The notes under the pieces: model-generated
The model's input: only the letters and a program-made list of their open reading frames with translations
What the model was told of the DNA's origin: nothing
Databases searched by the model: none
Assembly: GCA_963825095.1 (NCBI GenBank)
Contig: CAWGRV010000020.1
Location: 62,001-126,000 of the forward strand
Reading direction: 5' to 3'
Length of the DNA: 64,000 nucleotides
DNA from: Nitrosarchaeum sp963825095
GTDB lineage: Archaea; Thermoproteota; Nitrososphaeria; Nitrososphaerales; Nitrosopumilaceae
Program-made: the position numbers and the translations under genes
Part shown: piece by piece, positions 26,758 to 36,307 of the stretch
Numbering within the stretch: position 1 is the first letter of the stretch
Layout: each line of letters begins with the position of its first letter

Positions 26758-28668
26758 ATGAATTCTGTTGATTTTACATGGTTAATCGGAGGACCACAAG
26801 GTAGCGGAGTTGACTCTGGTGCTAATGTTTTTTCAAAAGTTTGTGCTCAAATGGGATATCACATTTTTGGTAAAAGAGAATTTTATTCTAATATTAAGGG
26901 TGATCATAGTTACTTTGTAGTTAGAGTTTCCGATAAGAAAATTCATTCAAATGTCAATGATATCACTTTAATGGCGTCTTTTGATGCTGAAACAATTTTC
27001 AGACATTTTAATGAAGTTTCTAAGGACGGTGGAATAATCTATGATTCTGATTTATATAAAATAACTACTGATGAAGTACATACTCTTGATACTTATTTTA
27101 AAGAAAGATTACACAAAGAATTAGGTTCTAAAAATAAACCATTTACAATTGCAGGCGTTCTTGAGATTGCAAAAGAGAAAGGTGTTAACCTCTATCCTGT
27201 ATCTTTTCGAGAAATTCTATCTAATCTTGCAGAAGAGACCGACAATCCAAAACTAAAAGGATTAGTTAGAATGTTTAACGTAATTGCAGTTTCGTTATCA
27301 CTGGGATTAATTAAAATGCCATTGGATCCTTTACTAGAATCAATAGAATCAATATTTTCAAAAAAACTACAGATAGCAGAAATTAATAAACAAGCAGCAA
27401 ATTATGCCTATAACTATGCTAAATCAAAATTTGATAATTTTCAATATGTCTTGACAGGTATTGCTAAACAGCCTGACACAATTCTTGTTCAAGGGTATTA
27501 TGGAACTTCAATAGGTAAAATGGTCAGCGGTTGTAGATTCCAATCATACTATCCAATTACTCCTGCTTCTGATGAAAGCGTTTATTTGGAATCCCATGAA
27601 CTCTTAGAAATTCAAAACGATAGACCTGGCTCAACTATCGTTATTCAAACTGAAGATGAAATCTCTGCTATGGGTATGATGATTGGTGCTGCCTTAACTG
27701 GTACACGAGCATCTACATCAACTTCTGGACCAGGTTTTGCATTAATGACGGAAGCACTAGGTTGGGCAGGAATCAACGAAGTTCCAATTGTGATTACATT
27801 GTATCAAAGAAGCGGACCATCAACTGGACTTCCAACAAGGCATGGACAAGATGACTTACTTTTTGCAGTATATGCGGGACACGGTGATTTTCCAAAAATT
27901 GTATATGCTTCAGGTGATATTGAAGAAAGTTTCTATGATACAGGAAGATGTTTTAATTATGCAGATGTTTATCAAATTCCTGTTATTCATATGATGGATA
28001 AATTCCTCTCAAGTTCTGTTGTGACATGCAAAAAATTTGATCCTCAAAAGGTTTCAATTGATAGGGGACTATTACTAGATAAAATAGAAGGAGAATACAA
28101 ACGATTTGCTTTTACTGAGGATGGAATTTCACCTCGTTCTAGATTAGGATTGGATAATGGAATTTTTTGGAATACGGGAGATGAATCAGATGAATTTGGT
28201 CATATCACTGAAGATCCTCAAATTCGTATCAAAATGATGGATAAACGAATGTCACGTCTTGATTTGGTCGTACGCAAAATTCCTCAGGAAGAGCAAGTTG
28301 TTTCATTTGGTGTCTATGATTATACTGTTATTTCTTGGGGTTCTACAAAGGGTCCTATTTTAGATGCTATTTCAATGCTGAAAAGTGAGGGAATTAATAT
28401 TGGTTTTCTTCAAATTAAATTAATTCATCCCTTCCCGTCTGACTATGTTAAATCTCTTTTAAAAAATACAAAAACTATCATTGACATTGAAGCCAATCAT
28501 TCAGGTCAGTTAGGAAAGATTTTCAAACAAAATATCTCTAGAGAGATTGATTATTTTATACTAAAATATACTGGAAGGGGAATGACTAGCACTGAAATTT
28601 TTGATTCACTAAAAAAGATTGTTGAAAATAAAGCAAACAAAAGGGAGGTTTTAAGTCATGGCGCTTAA
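26758..28668 (+). CDS. korA: 2-oxoacid:ferredoxin oxidoreductase, fused gamma-alpha subunit
   Basis: Oxidises 2-oxoglutarate or another 2-oxoacid to the acyl-CoA with ferredoxin as acceptor. Residues 1-200 are the gamma domain (LIGGPQGSGVDSGANVFSKVCAQMGYHIFGKREFYSNIKGDHSYF); residues 225 onward are the alpha domain (YYPITPASDESVYLE, TEDEISAMGMMIGAALTGTRASTSTSGPGFALM). ATG 26758 is preferred over the TTG at 26752. Overlaps korB by 11 bases. Intact; central for the TCA cycle in these archaea. Confidence 0.93.
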   Translation: MNSVDFTWLIGGPQGSGVDSGANVFSKVCAQMGYHIFGKREFYSNIKGDHSYFVVRVSDKKIHSNVNDITLMASFDAETIFRHFNEVSKDGGIIYDSDLYKITTDEVHTLDTYFKERLHKELGSKNKPFTIAGVLEIAKEKGVNLYPVSFREILSNLAEETDNPKLKGLVRMFNVIAVSLSLGLIKMPLDPLLESIESIFSKKLQIAEINKQAANYAYNYAKSKFDNFQYVLTGIAKQPDTILVQGYYGTSIGKMVSGCRFQSYYPITPASDESVYLESHELLEIQNDRPGSTIVIQTEDEISAMGMMIGAALTGTRASTSTSGPGFALMTEALGWAGINEVPIVITLYQRSGPSTGLPTRHGQDDLLFAVYAGHGDFPKIVYASGDIEESFYDTGRCFNYADVYQIPVIHMMDKFLSSSVVTCKKFDPQKVSIDRGLLLDKIEGEYKRFAFTEDGISPRSRLGLDNGIFWNTGDESDEFGHITEDPQIRIKMMDKRMSRLDLVVRKIPQEEQVVSFGVYDYTVISWGSTKGPILDAISMLKSEGINIGFLQIKLIHPFPSDYVKSLLKNTKTIIDIEANHSGQLGKIFKQNISREIDYFILKYTGRGMTSTEIFDSLKKIVENKANKREVLSHGA

Positions 28669-29620
28669 ACTAGCTGATTACAAAACCGATGTACATAATG
28701 ATTGGTGTCCTGGTTGTGGGGATTTTGGAATAGTTAATGCATTGCAAATGGCGTTAGCCGAAATGGGAATAGAACGCGATAAAGCAACAATTTTTTCTGG
28801 TATTGGTTGTTCTGGAAAGACATCTCATTTTATCAACACATATGGTATTCATACACTCCATGGAAGAGTTTTAACTTTTGCACAGGGTGGAAAACTTGCA
28901 AATCCTGAGATGACTGTTGTAGCAGTGGGTGGTGATGGTGATGGATTAGGAATAGGAGCTGGTCATTTTGTTGCAGCTGGAAGACGAAATATTGACATGA
29001 CCTACATAATTTTTGATAATGGAGTATATGGGTTAACTAAAGGACAAGCCTCTCCAACATTAAAACTAGGTGAAAAAACAAAATCTCTTCCATCTCCAAA
29101 CACCAACTTTAACGTAAATCCAATTGGATTAGCAGTGGCAAGCGGTTTTACATTTGTAGCCCGTGGCTATTCTTATGATGTTAGACATTTGAAAGATCTA
29201 ATTATCAAGGCTGTTCAACACAAAGGTCTTTCTTTCCTTGATGTATTACAACCATGTCCGACGTACAATGATATCAATACAAGAGATTGGTATGCTGGAA
29301 CCGATTTAGCACAAGAATCAATGGAAAGACACTCGCGAATCTATAAGCTTGAGGATATACATTTTGATCCTACGGTTCACTACGATGATGAGACAGAAGT
29401 TAACGAAAAATTATCTCAGGCATTGATTAAATCTCTAGAATGGGATCGTAAAATTCCTATAGGCGTATTTTATCAAAATGAAATAATCTCCCAATATTCT
29501 ACTAGGCTAACCGATCGAATTCCTAATTACCTTGAAAACCCTCCTGCAAAACAAAAGATTTCTGAAAATGGATTACCTGTTACCGATGTTTCAGAAATAC
29601 TTGATTCTCTTAGAATTTAA
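28658..29620 (+). CDS. korB: 2-oxoacid:ferredoxin oxidoreductase, beta subunit
   Basis: Thiamine-diphosphate-binding partner of KorA. 320 residues with DWCPGCGDFGIVNALQ (Cys pair at the cluster site), GIGCSGKTSHFINTYGIHTLHGR, and the ThDP motif GGDGDGLGIGAGHFVAAGRRNIDMTYIIFDNGVYGLTKGQ. Starts with ATGGCGCTT inside the end of korA, so translation is coupled. Intact. Confidence 0.95.
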   Translation: MALKLADYKTDVHNDWCPGCGDFGIVNALQMALAEMGIERDKATIFSGIGCSGKTSHFINTYGIHTLHGRVLTFAQGGKLANPEMTVVAVGGDGDGLGIGAGHFVAAGRRNIDMTYIIFDNGVYGLTKGQASPTLKLGEKTKSLPSPNTNFNVNPIGLAVASGFTFVARGYSYDVRHLKDLIIKAVQHKGLSFLDVLQPCPTYNDINTRDWYAGTDLAQESMERHSRIYKLEDIHFDPTVHYDDETEVNEKLSQALIKSLEWDRKIPIGVFYQNEIISQYSTRLTDRIPNYLENPPAKQKISENGLPVTDVSEILDSLRI

Positions 29621-29668
29621 AACATGAATAACCTAATGAGTTATAGACTAGTTTATTTGTAGATCACC

Positions 29669-30109
29669 TTGCTGTTGAACATAAACGAAGCAAATAAAAT
29701 ATTTAGAAAATCTATTATCAAAGGATTCTTTGAACCTCAACTCCTTAATCTAGATTTTAAAAAATCTGGAGTTAAACATCCATCTATAAACGAGGATGGT
29801 TTAATGCAATCTGATTTACTTCATGTATTTTTTGATGTAGATACTGGGTCTGATTATCCTGATGGTGATGAATGGTTTATTATAGAATTACTTTTTCCTC
29901 ATGATGTTAAACTTCCAGATACTTTGATAGGTCCTGATTATTTTACTACTATTTCAATTGAAGATGGGAAAAAATTTTGGCATCATCGGGAATTAATTCG
30001 CTACAAATATGGTAAATCAAAAAAACTTGATGACGCGTTAGAATTTTTAGAAACAAAATACAAAGAACTACATGGTTTACTTGAGCCACTTCAAAAAGAT
30101 CTCAAGTAG
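29669..30109 (+). CDS. Hypothetical protein, 146 aa
   Basis: Not recognised. Soluble acidic protein with HVFFDVDTGSDYPDGDEWFIIELLFPHDVKLPD near its middle and a helical C-terminus. TTG start. It converges with the gene at 30102, overlapping by eight bases. Confidence 0.5.
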   Translation: MLLNINEANKIFRKSIIKGFFEPQLLNLDFKKSGVKHPSINEDGLMQSDLLHVFFDVDTGSDYPDGDEWFIIELLFPHDVKLPDTLIGPDYFTTISIEDGKKFWHHRELIRYKYGKSKKLDDALEFLETKYKELHGLLEPLQKDLK

Positions 30110-30641
30110 TTACATTCCAAGTATTTCCTCTGAAAATATATTTTTTATTTTCAGATATTGCAGAATTTAGACGCCATCTCGTAGACTCTGGATCAAATTT
30201 GTAAATTACTTCCAAAATATCCAATGGTAATTTTTCTGGATCTAGGTGATATGGAAGCAATTCCAACACAAAATCAATTTTTTCAATTGCGTTATTGTAC
30301 CATTGTTTATCCTCAATATCTATGACGAAAATTATTTTTGGTTTTCCTAAAAAGTTAATCTTGATCTTTAGGGCATTTCCAGATCCTCTTCTCCTTTTCA
30401 TTTCTTTGAACACATCTTTCATTTTCTCCCAACGACTAAAATCAAACCACTTGAAAAATTCTTCGTTAAAGGCTAATGGTATTTCTAAATTTAAGAAACT
30501 AACAAAATTCTCATCATTTGATTCGATTTCTTCTTGTATTATTGTGAATCTCGAATTCAAATATCCGTAAATCACTTCAATCTCCCAAGGTGATATTCCA
30601 TAATATTGTAGTGCTAAATTTAGTTCATTTTCAATCATCAA
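30102..30641 (-). CDS. Hypothetical protein, 179 aa
   Basis: Not recognised. Helical and acidic N-terminal half (LALQYYGISPWEIEVIYGYLNSRFTIIQEEIE), a short Lys/Arg patch EMKRRRGSGN and a beta segment KIKINFLGKPKIIFVIDIED. No signal or membrane segments. One of four family-unassigned genes at 29.7-31.7 kb. Confidence 0.55.
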   Translation of the reverse strand: MMIENELNLALQYYGISPWEIEVIYGYLNSRFTIIQEEIESNDENFVSFLNLEIPLAFNEEFFKWFDFSRWEKMKDVFKEMKRRRGSGNALKIKINFLGKPKIIFVIDIEDKQWYNNAIEKIDFVLELLPYHLDPEKLPLDILEVIYKFDPESTRWRLNSAISENKKYIFRGNTWNVTT

Positions 30642-30738
30642 TTAAAAATCACAAAAATTGTAATTAAAGCTTCAAATCGGGTATTCCAGCCGAAAATTCC
30701 CATCAAAATTAAAATTATGGAGAAAAGGATGGTAACTA

Positions 30739-31065
30739 ATGAAAAAAGAATTTGTAGTACGAAGTATTGATGCCTCACCTGAAGGCTCACCGTATGTTAT
30801 AGTCTCACTATCATCAGTTAAAGACCTTAAAGAAGGGAATACATCAACACCTTCTCCTTTTGGTAGCCCAAAAGTAATGGGTTTTACTAATATGAATGAC
30901 ATGATGAAGGATCTTAACAAAATGTTTTCTGGAATGGGTGGATTGGGTATGCAAAGTGGTGTTACGCAACTAAAACTAGAGATGCATGAATACAAGGAAA
31001 TGGGTTTATCTGTAGGGGACAAAGTTTTCCTTGAATTAACCAAAGAAGAAACTTTGGGTATCTGA
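30739..31065 (+). CDS. Hypothetical protein, 108 aa (Gly/Met-rich middle)
   Basis: Not recognised. Two beta-type ends (MKKEFVVRSIDASPEGSPYVIVSLS and LEMHEYKEMGLSVGDKVFLELTK, the latter like a small barrel/ligand domain) flank a flexible central segment with MNDMMKDLNKMFSGMGGLGM. The amphipathic Met-rich segment could interact with a protein or membrane. ATG start after a purine-rich GAAAAGGATGG region. Confidence 0.6.
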   Translation: MKKEFVVRSIDASPEGSPYVIVSLSSVKDLKEGNTSTPSPFGSPKVMGFTNMNDMMKDLNKMFSGMGGLGMQSGVTQLKLEMHEYKEMGLSVGDKVFLELTKEETLGI

Positions 31066-31094
31066 TACCTATTTTTTCTTTTTTTCTAATTATT

Positions 31095-31685
31095 TTAAAT
31101 GGTATTGAGAAATTTCCAGAGGTAGAATATGCATATTGTTCCAATTACAAATAACATTGGTTTCCAAGCAAATACTGGAATGCTTGGTGTTGCAAGCTTG
31201 ACTTTATAATTATCGACAATTGTATGAACACTTTTTTTGATTTTATCATGCCATATTTTATATTCCACTTGGTATTTTTTCAATATATCTTCAACCTCGT
31301 ATATTACCGGTGTTCTTTGTGATACCAAGTGTTGAAGGTAATCTCTTGAAACTTCAACTTCTGCATGGATTCCGATTAAACCTTTTTTTAGATCTACTAA
31401 TCTAACATGCATTTCCCAAGGTTTCTTAAGTTTAAGATTCAAACCGTTCCCAATTTGATCTGGTTGTTTATGTTCAAATTTGACTTTAGTAAATCCTTCA
31501 GTAGTAAAAATTTTCATTAGTTCATCAAAGCTTTTCTTAACTACAATGTGAAGTTGTTCAACTCCCTTACTATCTACATCAATACTATGTTTTATTCCAT
31601 CACGAAATGAAATTGTTTTGGGATATCTTGTAAGGTACTCCATTAATTTGTCCCCCCAAAAACCTCTATTTAAAGCAGAACACAT
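31095..31685 (-). CDS. C-terminally membrane-anchored hypothetical protein
   Basis: 196 residues as the longest frame; the ATG giving MEYLTRYPKTISFRDGIKHSID (about 14 residues in) is a plausible alternative start. Soluble domain with DELMKIFTTEGFTKVKFEHKQPDQIG followed by a long helical part and one C-terminal hydrophobic helix (FAWKPMLFVIGTICIFYLW). This layout is that of a tail-anchored protein facing the cytoplasm. Eight bases downstream of cofE on the same strand, so probably co-transcribed. Confidence 0.6.
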   Translation of the reverse strand: MCSALNRGFWGDKLMEYLTRYPKTISFRDGIKHSIDVDSKGVEQLHIVVKKSFDELMKIFTTEGFTKVKFEHKQPDQIGNGLNLKLKKPWEMHVRLVDLKKGLIGIHAEVEVSRDYLQHLVSQRTPVIYEVEDILKKYQVEYKIWHDKIKKSVHTIVDNYKVKLATPSIPVFAWKPMLFVIGTICIFYLWKFLNTI

Positions 31686-31692
31686 TAAAAGT

Positions 31693-32469
31693 CTAATAAT
31701 CCGTTGAATTTGTTAGACCTCGAACATATACGCACTGCTCAGGAGATATTGCTGTTTCATTTGGATTGATTTTCCTGTCTGTCAACTTTGCTCCTGAATC
31801 TCTAACAATTGTAAATGGTCTGGATTCTGCACCCTCTCCCATCTTGTGGTTTGCAATTGTTGCAAGGTTATCTACTACTGCCTGAAAAGTTACTTTCAAT
31901 GGATTTCCGTCAAGATCTTTTTCAGACCTCAAATCTAAAACTGGCTCAATACCTGCACATGAAATTGCTACTCCTGAAGTTCCAATACGTACTGGCATTA
32001 ATCTACTATCAACTAAAATAACTCCCACATGTATTAGAAATTTTAAAAATATTTTTCTTCTAATTTGCTCTGCAATAAGATATGGGTCTTTTGGATATAA
32101 CACTATTTTTCCTTTTTTAACATTTGATTTATCAATACCTGCATTTGGAGCCATTATGTTATCTGCTGATGTAATAACAAAACCTGAAATTCCACCAAAA
32201 ATTTTGTCAGATTCTCTTAAAATTATTTCTGCAATTTCAGCTTTTATTTGAAATTTTTTTGAAACATACATTCCTTCTTCTGATGTCTTTACTTTTTTTA
32301 GATCAATTATTCTTCCTTGAGAGTTGGATATGTATTTAGTTGATATTATTATGACGTCTCCCTCTTCTAACCTCTCATGATTTTTATCCAATGTATCTGT
32401 CAATGCTTCAAATATGTTGAATTGATCTCTTTTTCTTTCTGAAAATAAGGGTAATACTGTTAGGGCCAC
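31693..32469 (-). CDS. cofE: Coenzyme F420:L-glutamate ligase
   Basis: Adds glutamate residues to F420-0 in F420 synthesis. 258 residues: EGDVIIISTKYISNSQGRIIDL, SDKIFGGISGFVITSADNIMAPNAGIDKSNV (GTP/metal region), YPKDPYLIAEQIRR and LVDSRLMPVRIGTSGVAISCAGIEPVLDLRSEKDLDG are CofE signatures. Intact. Implies an F420-using organism; the FMN/F420 split-barrel protein at 62673 is a possible user. Confidence 0.92.
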   Translation of the reverse strand: MALTVLPLFSERKRDQFNIFEALTDTLDKNHERLEEGDVIIISTKYISNSQGRIIDLKKVKTSEEGMYVSKKFQIKAEIAEIILRESDKIFGGISGFVITSADNIMAPNAGIDKSNVKKGKIVLYPKDPYLIAEQIRRKIFLKFLIHVGVILVDSRLMPVRIGTSGVAISCAGIEPVLDLRSEKDLDGNPLKVTFQAVVDNLATIANHKMGEGAESRPFTIVRDSGAKLTDRKINPNETAISPEQCVYVRGLTNSTDY

Positions 32470-32536
32470 AATATGTGTAATGCTTCTTTTCTTTTTTACT
32501 GTTCTGAAAAGCTTTTAATCTGTAGAACTCGCTTTT

Positions 32537-33814
32537 TTGATTATGAATATAACTGAAAAAATACTTGCACGTGCTTCAGGTGTAGAGAAAGTGTCTCCTG
32601 ATGATGTAGTTTTTGCAAATGTGGATAAAGTAATGATTCATGACGTATCTGGCCCAGGCGTAATCAAAGTATTTGAAAAATTAAAGAAACAGGGCATTAA
32701 TGTTGACAAATTATGGGATCCATCAAAAGTTTGGGTTGCAGAAGATCATTTTGTTCCTTCAGCAGATAAAGTTTCGGCTGAAAACATTGTAAAATTATCG
32801 ACTTTTACAAAAAACTATGGCATTGAAAAACATTTCAAATATGGAATGGGCCAATATGGAATTTGTCATACATTATCCCACGAAGAAGCACTGGTGAAGC
32901 CTGGAGAGGTATATGTCGGTGGGGATTCGCATACTAATACTACGGGTGCCCTAGGATCATTTGCTTGTGGTTTAGGTCACACGGACGTTGCTTATGTTTT
33001 GTTGAATGGCAAAATTTGGTTCAAAGTACCTGAAACATTATACTTTAAGCTAAATGGAAAACTACCTGAACATGTAATGGCTAAAGACCTTATTCTAAAG
33101 ATAATTGGTGATATTGGAACCGAAGGAGGAGCATACAAATCTATGCAGTTTGGCGGAAGTGGTATAAAGGAAATGTCCGTTGAAAGTAGGTTGACCTTGT
33201 GTAATATGACAACTGAAGCAGGAGCTAAAAATGGAATAGTAGAACCTGACCAGAAAGTTGTAGATTACCTTACAAGTAGAGGGGCTACAAATATTTCATT
33301 AATTAAAGGAGATGATAATGCTGAATATCAAAAAGTTTACGAGTATGAAGGTTCTGAAATGGAACCTATTGTAGCAAAACCATTTTCTCCAGAAAATATT
33401 TCAATCGTACGAGAAGCACCTTCAATTGACTTGGATAAATCATACATTGGTTCTTGTACAGGTGCAAAATACGAAGATTTGGAGGCAGTTGCTAAAATTC
33501 TTAAAGGACGAAAAGTAAAGATTAGAACTGAAATTTTGCCTGCTACAATTTCTATTTTCAAACGTGCCATGGAAAATGGATTACTCAAAATATTTCTAGA
33601 TGCTGGTGTAACCGTTGGACCTCCAACATGTGGAGCATGTTGTGGAGCCCATATGGGAGTTTTGGCAAAAGATGAAATTTGCATCAGCACAACAAATAGA
33701 AATTTTCCAGGACGAATGGGGCATGTTGAATCACAAACATATCTTTCTTCACCACTAGTAGCAGCGGCATCTGCAGTTACAGGAAAAATAACTGATCCGA
33801 GAGATTTACAATGA
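32537..33814 (+). CDS. leuC: 3-isopropylmalate/homoaconitate dehydratase large subunit, archaeal type
   Basis: Aconitase-family hydro-lyase. 425 residues; Fe-S ligands in GSCTGAKYEDLEAV and PTCGACCGAHMGVLAKDE, substrate region GDSHTNTTGALGSFACGLGHTDVAYVL. This short form belongs to the HACN/LeuC-archaeal group used for leucine (isopropylmalate) or for lysine/coenzyme routes (homoaconitate). Start ATG 32537 or 32543. Overlaps its small subunit by four bases (ATGA). Intact, unlike the second pair that follows. Confidence 0.9.
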   Translation: MIMNITEKILARASGVEKVSPDDVVFANVDKVMIHDVSGPGVIKVFEKLKKQGINVDKLWDPSKVWVAEDHFVPSADKVSAENIVKLSTFTKNYGIEKHFKYGMGQYGICHTLSHEEALVKPGEVYVGGDSHTNTTGALGSFACGLGHTDVAYVLLNGKIWFKVPETLYFKLNGKLPEHVMAKDLILKIIGDIGTEGGAYKSMQFGGSGIKEMSVESRLTLCNMTTEAGAKNGIVEPDQKVVDYLTSRGATNISLIKGDDNAEYQKVYEYEGSEMEPIVAKPFSPENISIVREAPSIDLDKSYIGSCTGAKYEDLEAVAKILKGRKVKIRTEILPATISIFKRAMENGLLKIFLDAGVTVGPPTCGACCGAHMGVLAKDEICISTTNRNFPGRMGHVESQTYLSSPLVAAASAVTGKITDPRDLQ

Positions 33815-34296
33815 AAGGAAATGTCATAAAATACGAACGAGATAATATTGATACTGATGTCATTATTCCAGGTCAATATCTCAAAATACATGATTATGCT
33901 GAACTGGCCTCACATGCCATGGAAGGATTGGATCCCAATTTTCATTCAAAGGTGAAAGAGGGTGATTTTATTTTATCTGGACGCAATTTTGGCTGTGGTT
34001 CGTCTCGCGAACATGCCCCTATTGCACTCTCTCATTCTGGAATAAAGGCAGTTCTGGCACTTTCATTTTCAAGAATATTTTACAGAAATGCCGTAGATGG
34101 GGCTTTTTTACTTCCTATAGAAATTGAAATGGATGCATACATGAATATTTCTGAAGGTGATGAAATTGATATTGATGTTAGTAATAACACAATCAAAAAT
34201 CTTTCTAAAAATCAAACCTACAAAATGAAACCATTTTCAGAAATTATTGGGGAAATAATAAAATCTGGTGGTTTATTCAAGTACAAATCAAACTAG
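33811..34296 (+). CDS. leuD: 3-isopropylmalate/homoaconitate dehydratase small subunit, archaeal type
   Basis: Swivelling domain partner of the preceding large subunit. 161 residues: RDNIDTDVIIPGQYL, SGRNFGCGSSREHAPIALSHSGIKAVLALSFSRIFYRNAVDGAFLLPIE. The segment after NFGCGSSREHAP (the loop that decides substrate choice) could be used to separate isopropylmalate from homoaconitate enzymes. Intact. Confidence 0.9.
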   Translation: MKGNVIKYERDNIDTDVIIPGQYLKIHDYAELASHAMEGLDPNFHSKVKEGDFILSGRNFGCGSSREHAPIALSHSGIKAVLALSFSRIFYRNAVDGAFLLPIEIEMDAYMNISEGDEIDIDVSNNTIKNLSKNQTYKMKPFSEIIGEIIKSGGLFKYKSN

Positions 34297-34304
34297 GATT
34301 AAAA

Positions 34305-35716
34305 ATGGGAAAAACATTATTCGAAAAAATTTGGGACACTCATATTGTAGTAGAAAAAGAAGATAGTCCTTCTTTAATCTATATTGATAGACATCTTAAT
34401 TCATGAAGTAACTTCTCCTCAAGCCTTTGATGGACTTCGTATGAATAATAGATCTGTAAGAAGACCTGATCTTACAATTGCTACCATGGATCATAATGTT
34501 CCAACAAATGACAGATCTCTTCCCATTTTAGATCAAACTTCTGCAATTCAAATACAAACTCTTGAAAAAAATTGTAGAGATTTTGGAATTCAGTTATTTG
34601 ATATTTCAAGTCCCAATCAAGGAATTGTACATGTTATTGGACCTCAGTTGGGAATTACCTTACCTGGAACCACCATAGTTTGTGGTGATAGTCATACTTC
34701 TACTCATGGTGCATTTGGAACACTAGCTTTTGGAATTGGAACTAGTGAGGTAGAGCATGTTTTAGCATCACAAACTCTTTGGTTAGATAAACCGAAATCT
34801 TTTGAAATCAGGGTAGAAGGTAAACGAAAGAATCCTCATGCTGTAACTGCCAAAGATATCATATTGTCAATAATAAAAAAAATTGGTACTGCTGGTGGTA
34901 CTGGTACTGTCATTGAATATAGGGGAGATGGAATTAATGATCTTTCAATGGAACAGCGAATGACTATTTGTAACATGTCTATTGAAGCAGGTGCACGCGC
35001 AGGTTTGATTGCACCAGATGAGAAAACATTTGAGTATCTTAGGGATAGAAAATATACTCCAAAAAATTACGAATCACTTGTAGATTATTGGAAAGATAAT
35101 CTTAAAACAGACTAGGATGCAAAATTTGAAAAAAATTACACTTTACATATTGATAACATTGCACCCCAAGTAAGTTGGGGAACTAATCCTGGCATGACTT
35201 GTGATGTCACTGAATCAGTTCCATCACCCAGAAGATTTTTCCAAAGGTGATCACAATCAAAAGAAAGGTGCCGAAAAAGCACTTGAATACATGGATCTTA
35301 AACCTGGAACTCCAATTATAGAAATTAAAATAGATAGAGTGTTTATTGGTTCATGCACAAATGCTAGATTAGAAGATTTAATTGAAGCATCTAAAGTTGT
35401 TAAAGGACGAAAAGTATCTCCACATGTTAGAGCCATGGTAGTTCCTGGTTCACAGATTGTAAAAAAACAGGCAGAAGAGTTGGGTCTTGATAAAATCTTT
35501 ACAGATGCAAATTTTGAATGGAGAGAATCAGGTTGTAGCATGTGTCTGGGAATGAATCCTGATATTTTATCTCCTGGTGAAAGATGTGCAAGTACTTCTA
35601 ATAGAAATTTTGAAGGAAGACAAGGAACTGGAGGAAGAACACATTTGGTAAGTCCTGTGATGGCTGCTGCAGCTGCAATAGAGGGACATTTTGTAGATGT
35701 AAGAAAATGGATTTGA
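34305..35716 (+). CDS. leuC: 3-isopropylmalate dehydratase large subunit, bacterial type (interrupted)
   Basis: Second aconitase-family large subunit, long bacterial LeuC type of about 470 residues: MGKTLFEKIWDTHIVVEKED, HEVTSPQAFDGLRMNNRSVRRPDLTIATMDHNVPT, GDSHTSTHGAFGTLAFGIGTSEVEHVLA, APQVSWGTNPGMTCDVTESVPSPEDF, IGSCTNARLEDLIEASKVVKG and SGCSMCLGMNPDILSPGERCASTSNRNFEGRQG. Breaks: one base near 34395, an in-frame TAG at 35113-35115 (KTD-stop-DAKFEK) and one base near 35232. Either sequence errors or early decay of a gene that duplicates the upstream pair. Confidence 0.85.
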
Positions 35717-35722
35717 ATTAAA

Positions 35723-36307
35723 ATGCAATCCTTCAAAAAAGTCAAAACTATAATTACTCCACTAGATCAAGTAAATGTAGATACAGATCAAATTGTACCA
35801 AAACAATTTTTAAAACTAGTTCAAAAATCTGGTTTTGGAAAATTTCTTTTCTATGATTGGAGATATGATGATCAAGGAAATTTAAAGTCTAATTTTGTTT
35901 TAAATAATGAAAAATACAAAAATTCTAAAATTCTCGTTGCAGGAGATAATTTTGGATGTGGTTCTAGCAGAGAACATGCAGTTTGGGCATTACAAGATTA
36001 TGGGTTTTCGGTAATCATCGCACCTTCTTTTGCTGATATTTTTTATAGTAATTGTTTCAAAAATGGACTTTTACCAATTGTTTTGAAAGAAAACATAATA
36101 GCAAAATTACAACAGTGAAACAGAGAGATAGAAGTGGATTTGGAAAACCAAATAATTAAAACAAGTTCTGAAGAAATCTATTTTGATATTGATTTACACA
36201 AGAAAAAAATTCTTTTGGAGGGATTGGATGATATTGCTCAAACTTTACAATATGAGAAAAACATCTCTGAATTTGAAAAAGAATCTAAAACCCCATCTGT
36301 TTTATAA
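35723..36307 (+). CDS. leuD: 3-isopropylmalate dehydratase small subunit, bacterial type (in-frame TGA)
   Basis: Partner of the bacterial-type LeuC, 194 residues if read through. MQSFKKVKTIITPLDQVNVDTDQIVPKQFLK, AGDNFGCGSSREHAVWALQDYGFSVIIAPSFADIFYSNCFKNGLLPIVL and, beyond the TGA at 36116-36118, the clear LeuD C-terminus IEVDLENQIIKTSSEEIYFDIDLHKKKILLEGLDDIAQTLQY. The reading frame is the same before and after the TGA, so it is a nonsense change or two compensating indels. Ends overlapping the convergent gene at 36285. Confidence 0.83.

Noticed and set aside
35113..36118. Pyrrolysine (TAG) or selenocysteine (TGA) recoding in the second leuCD pair
   Set aside because: The positions are not conserved catalytic sites in the family, and no recoding machinery is known in this group of archaea.
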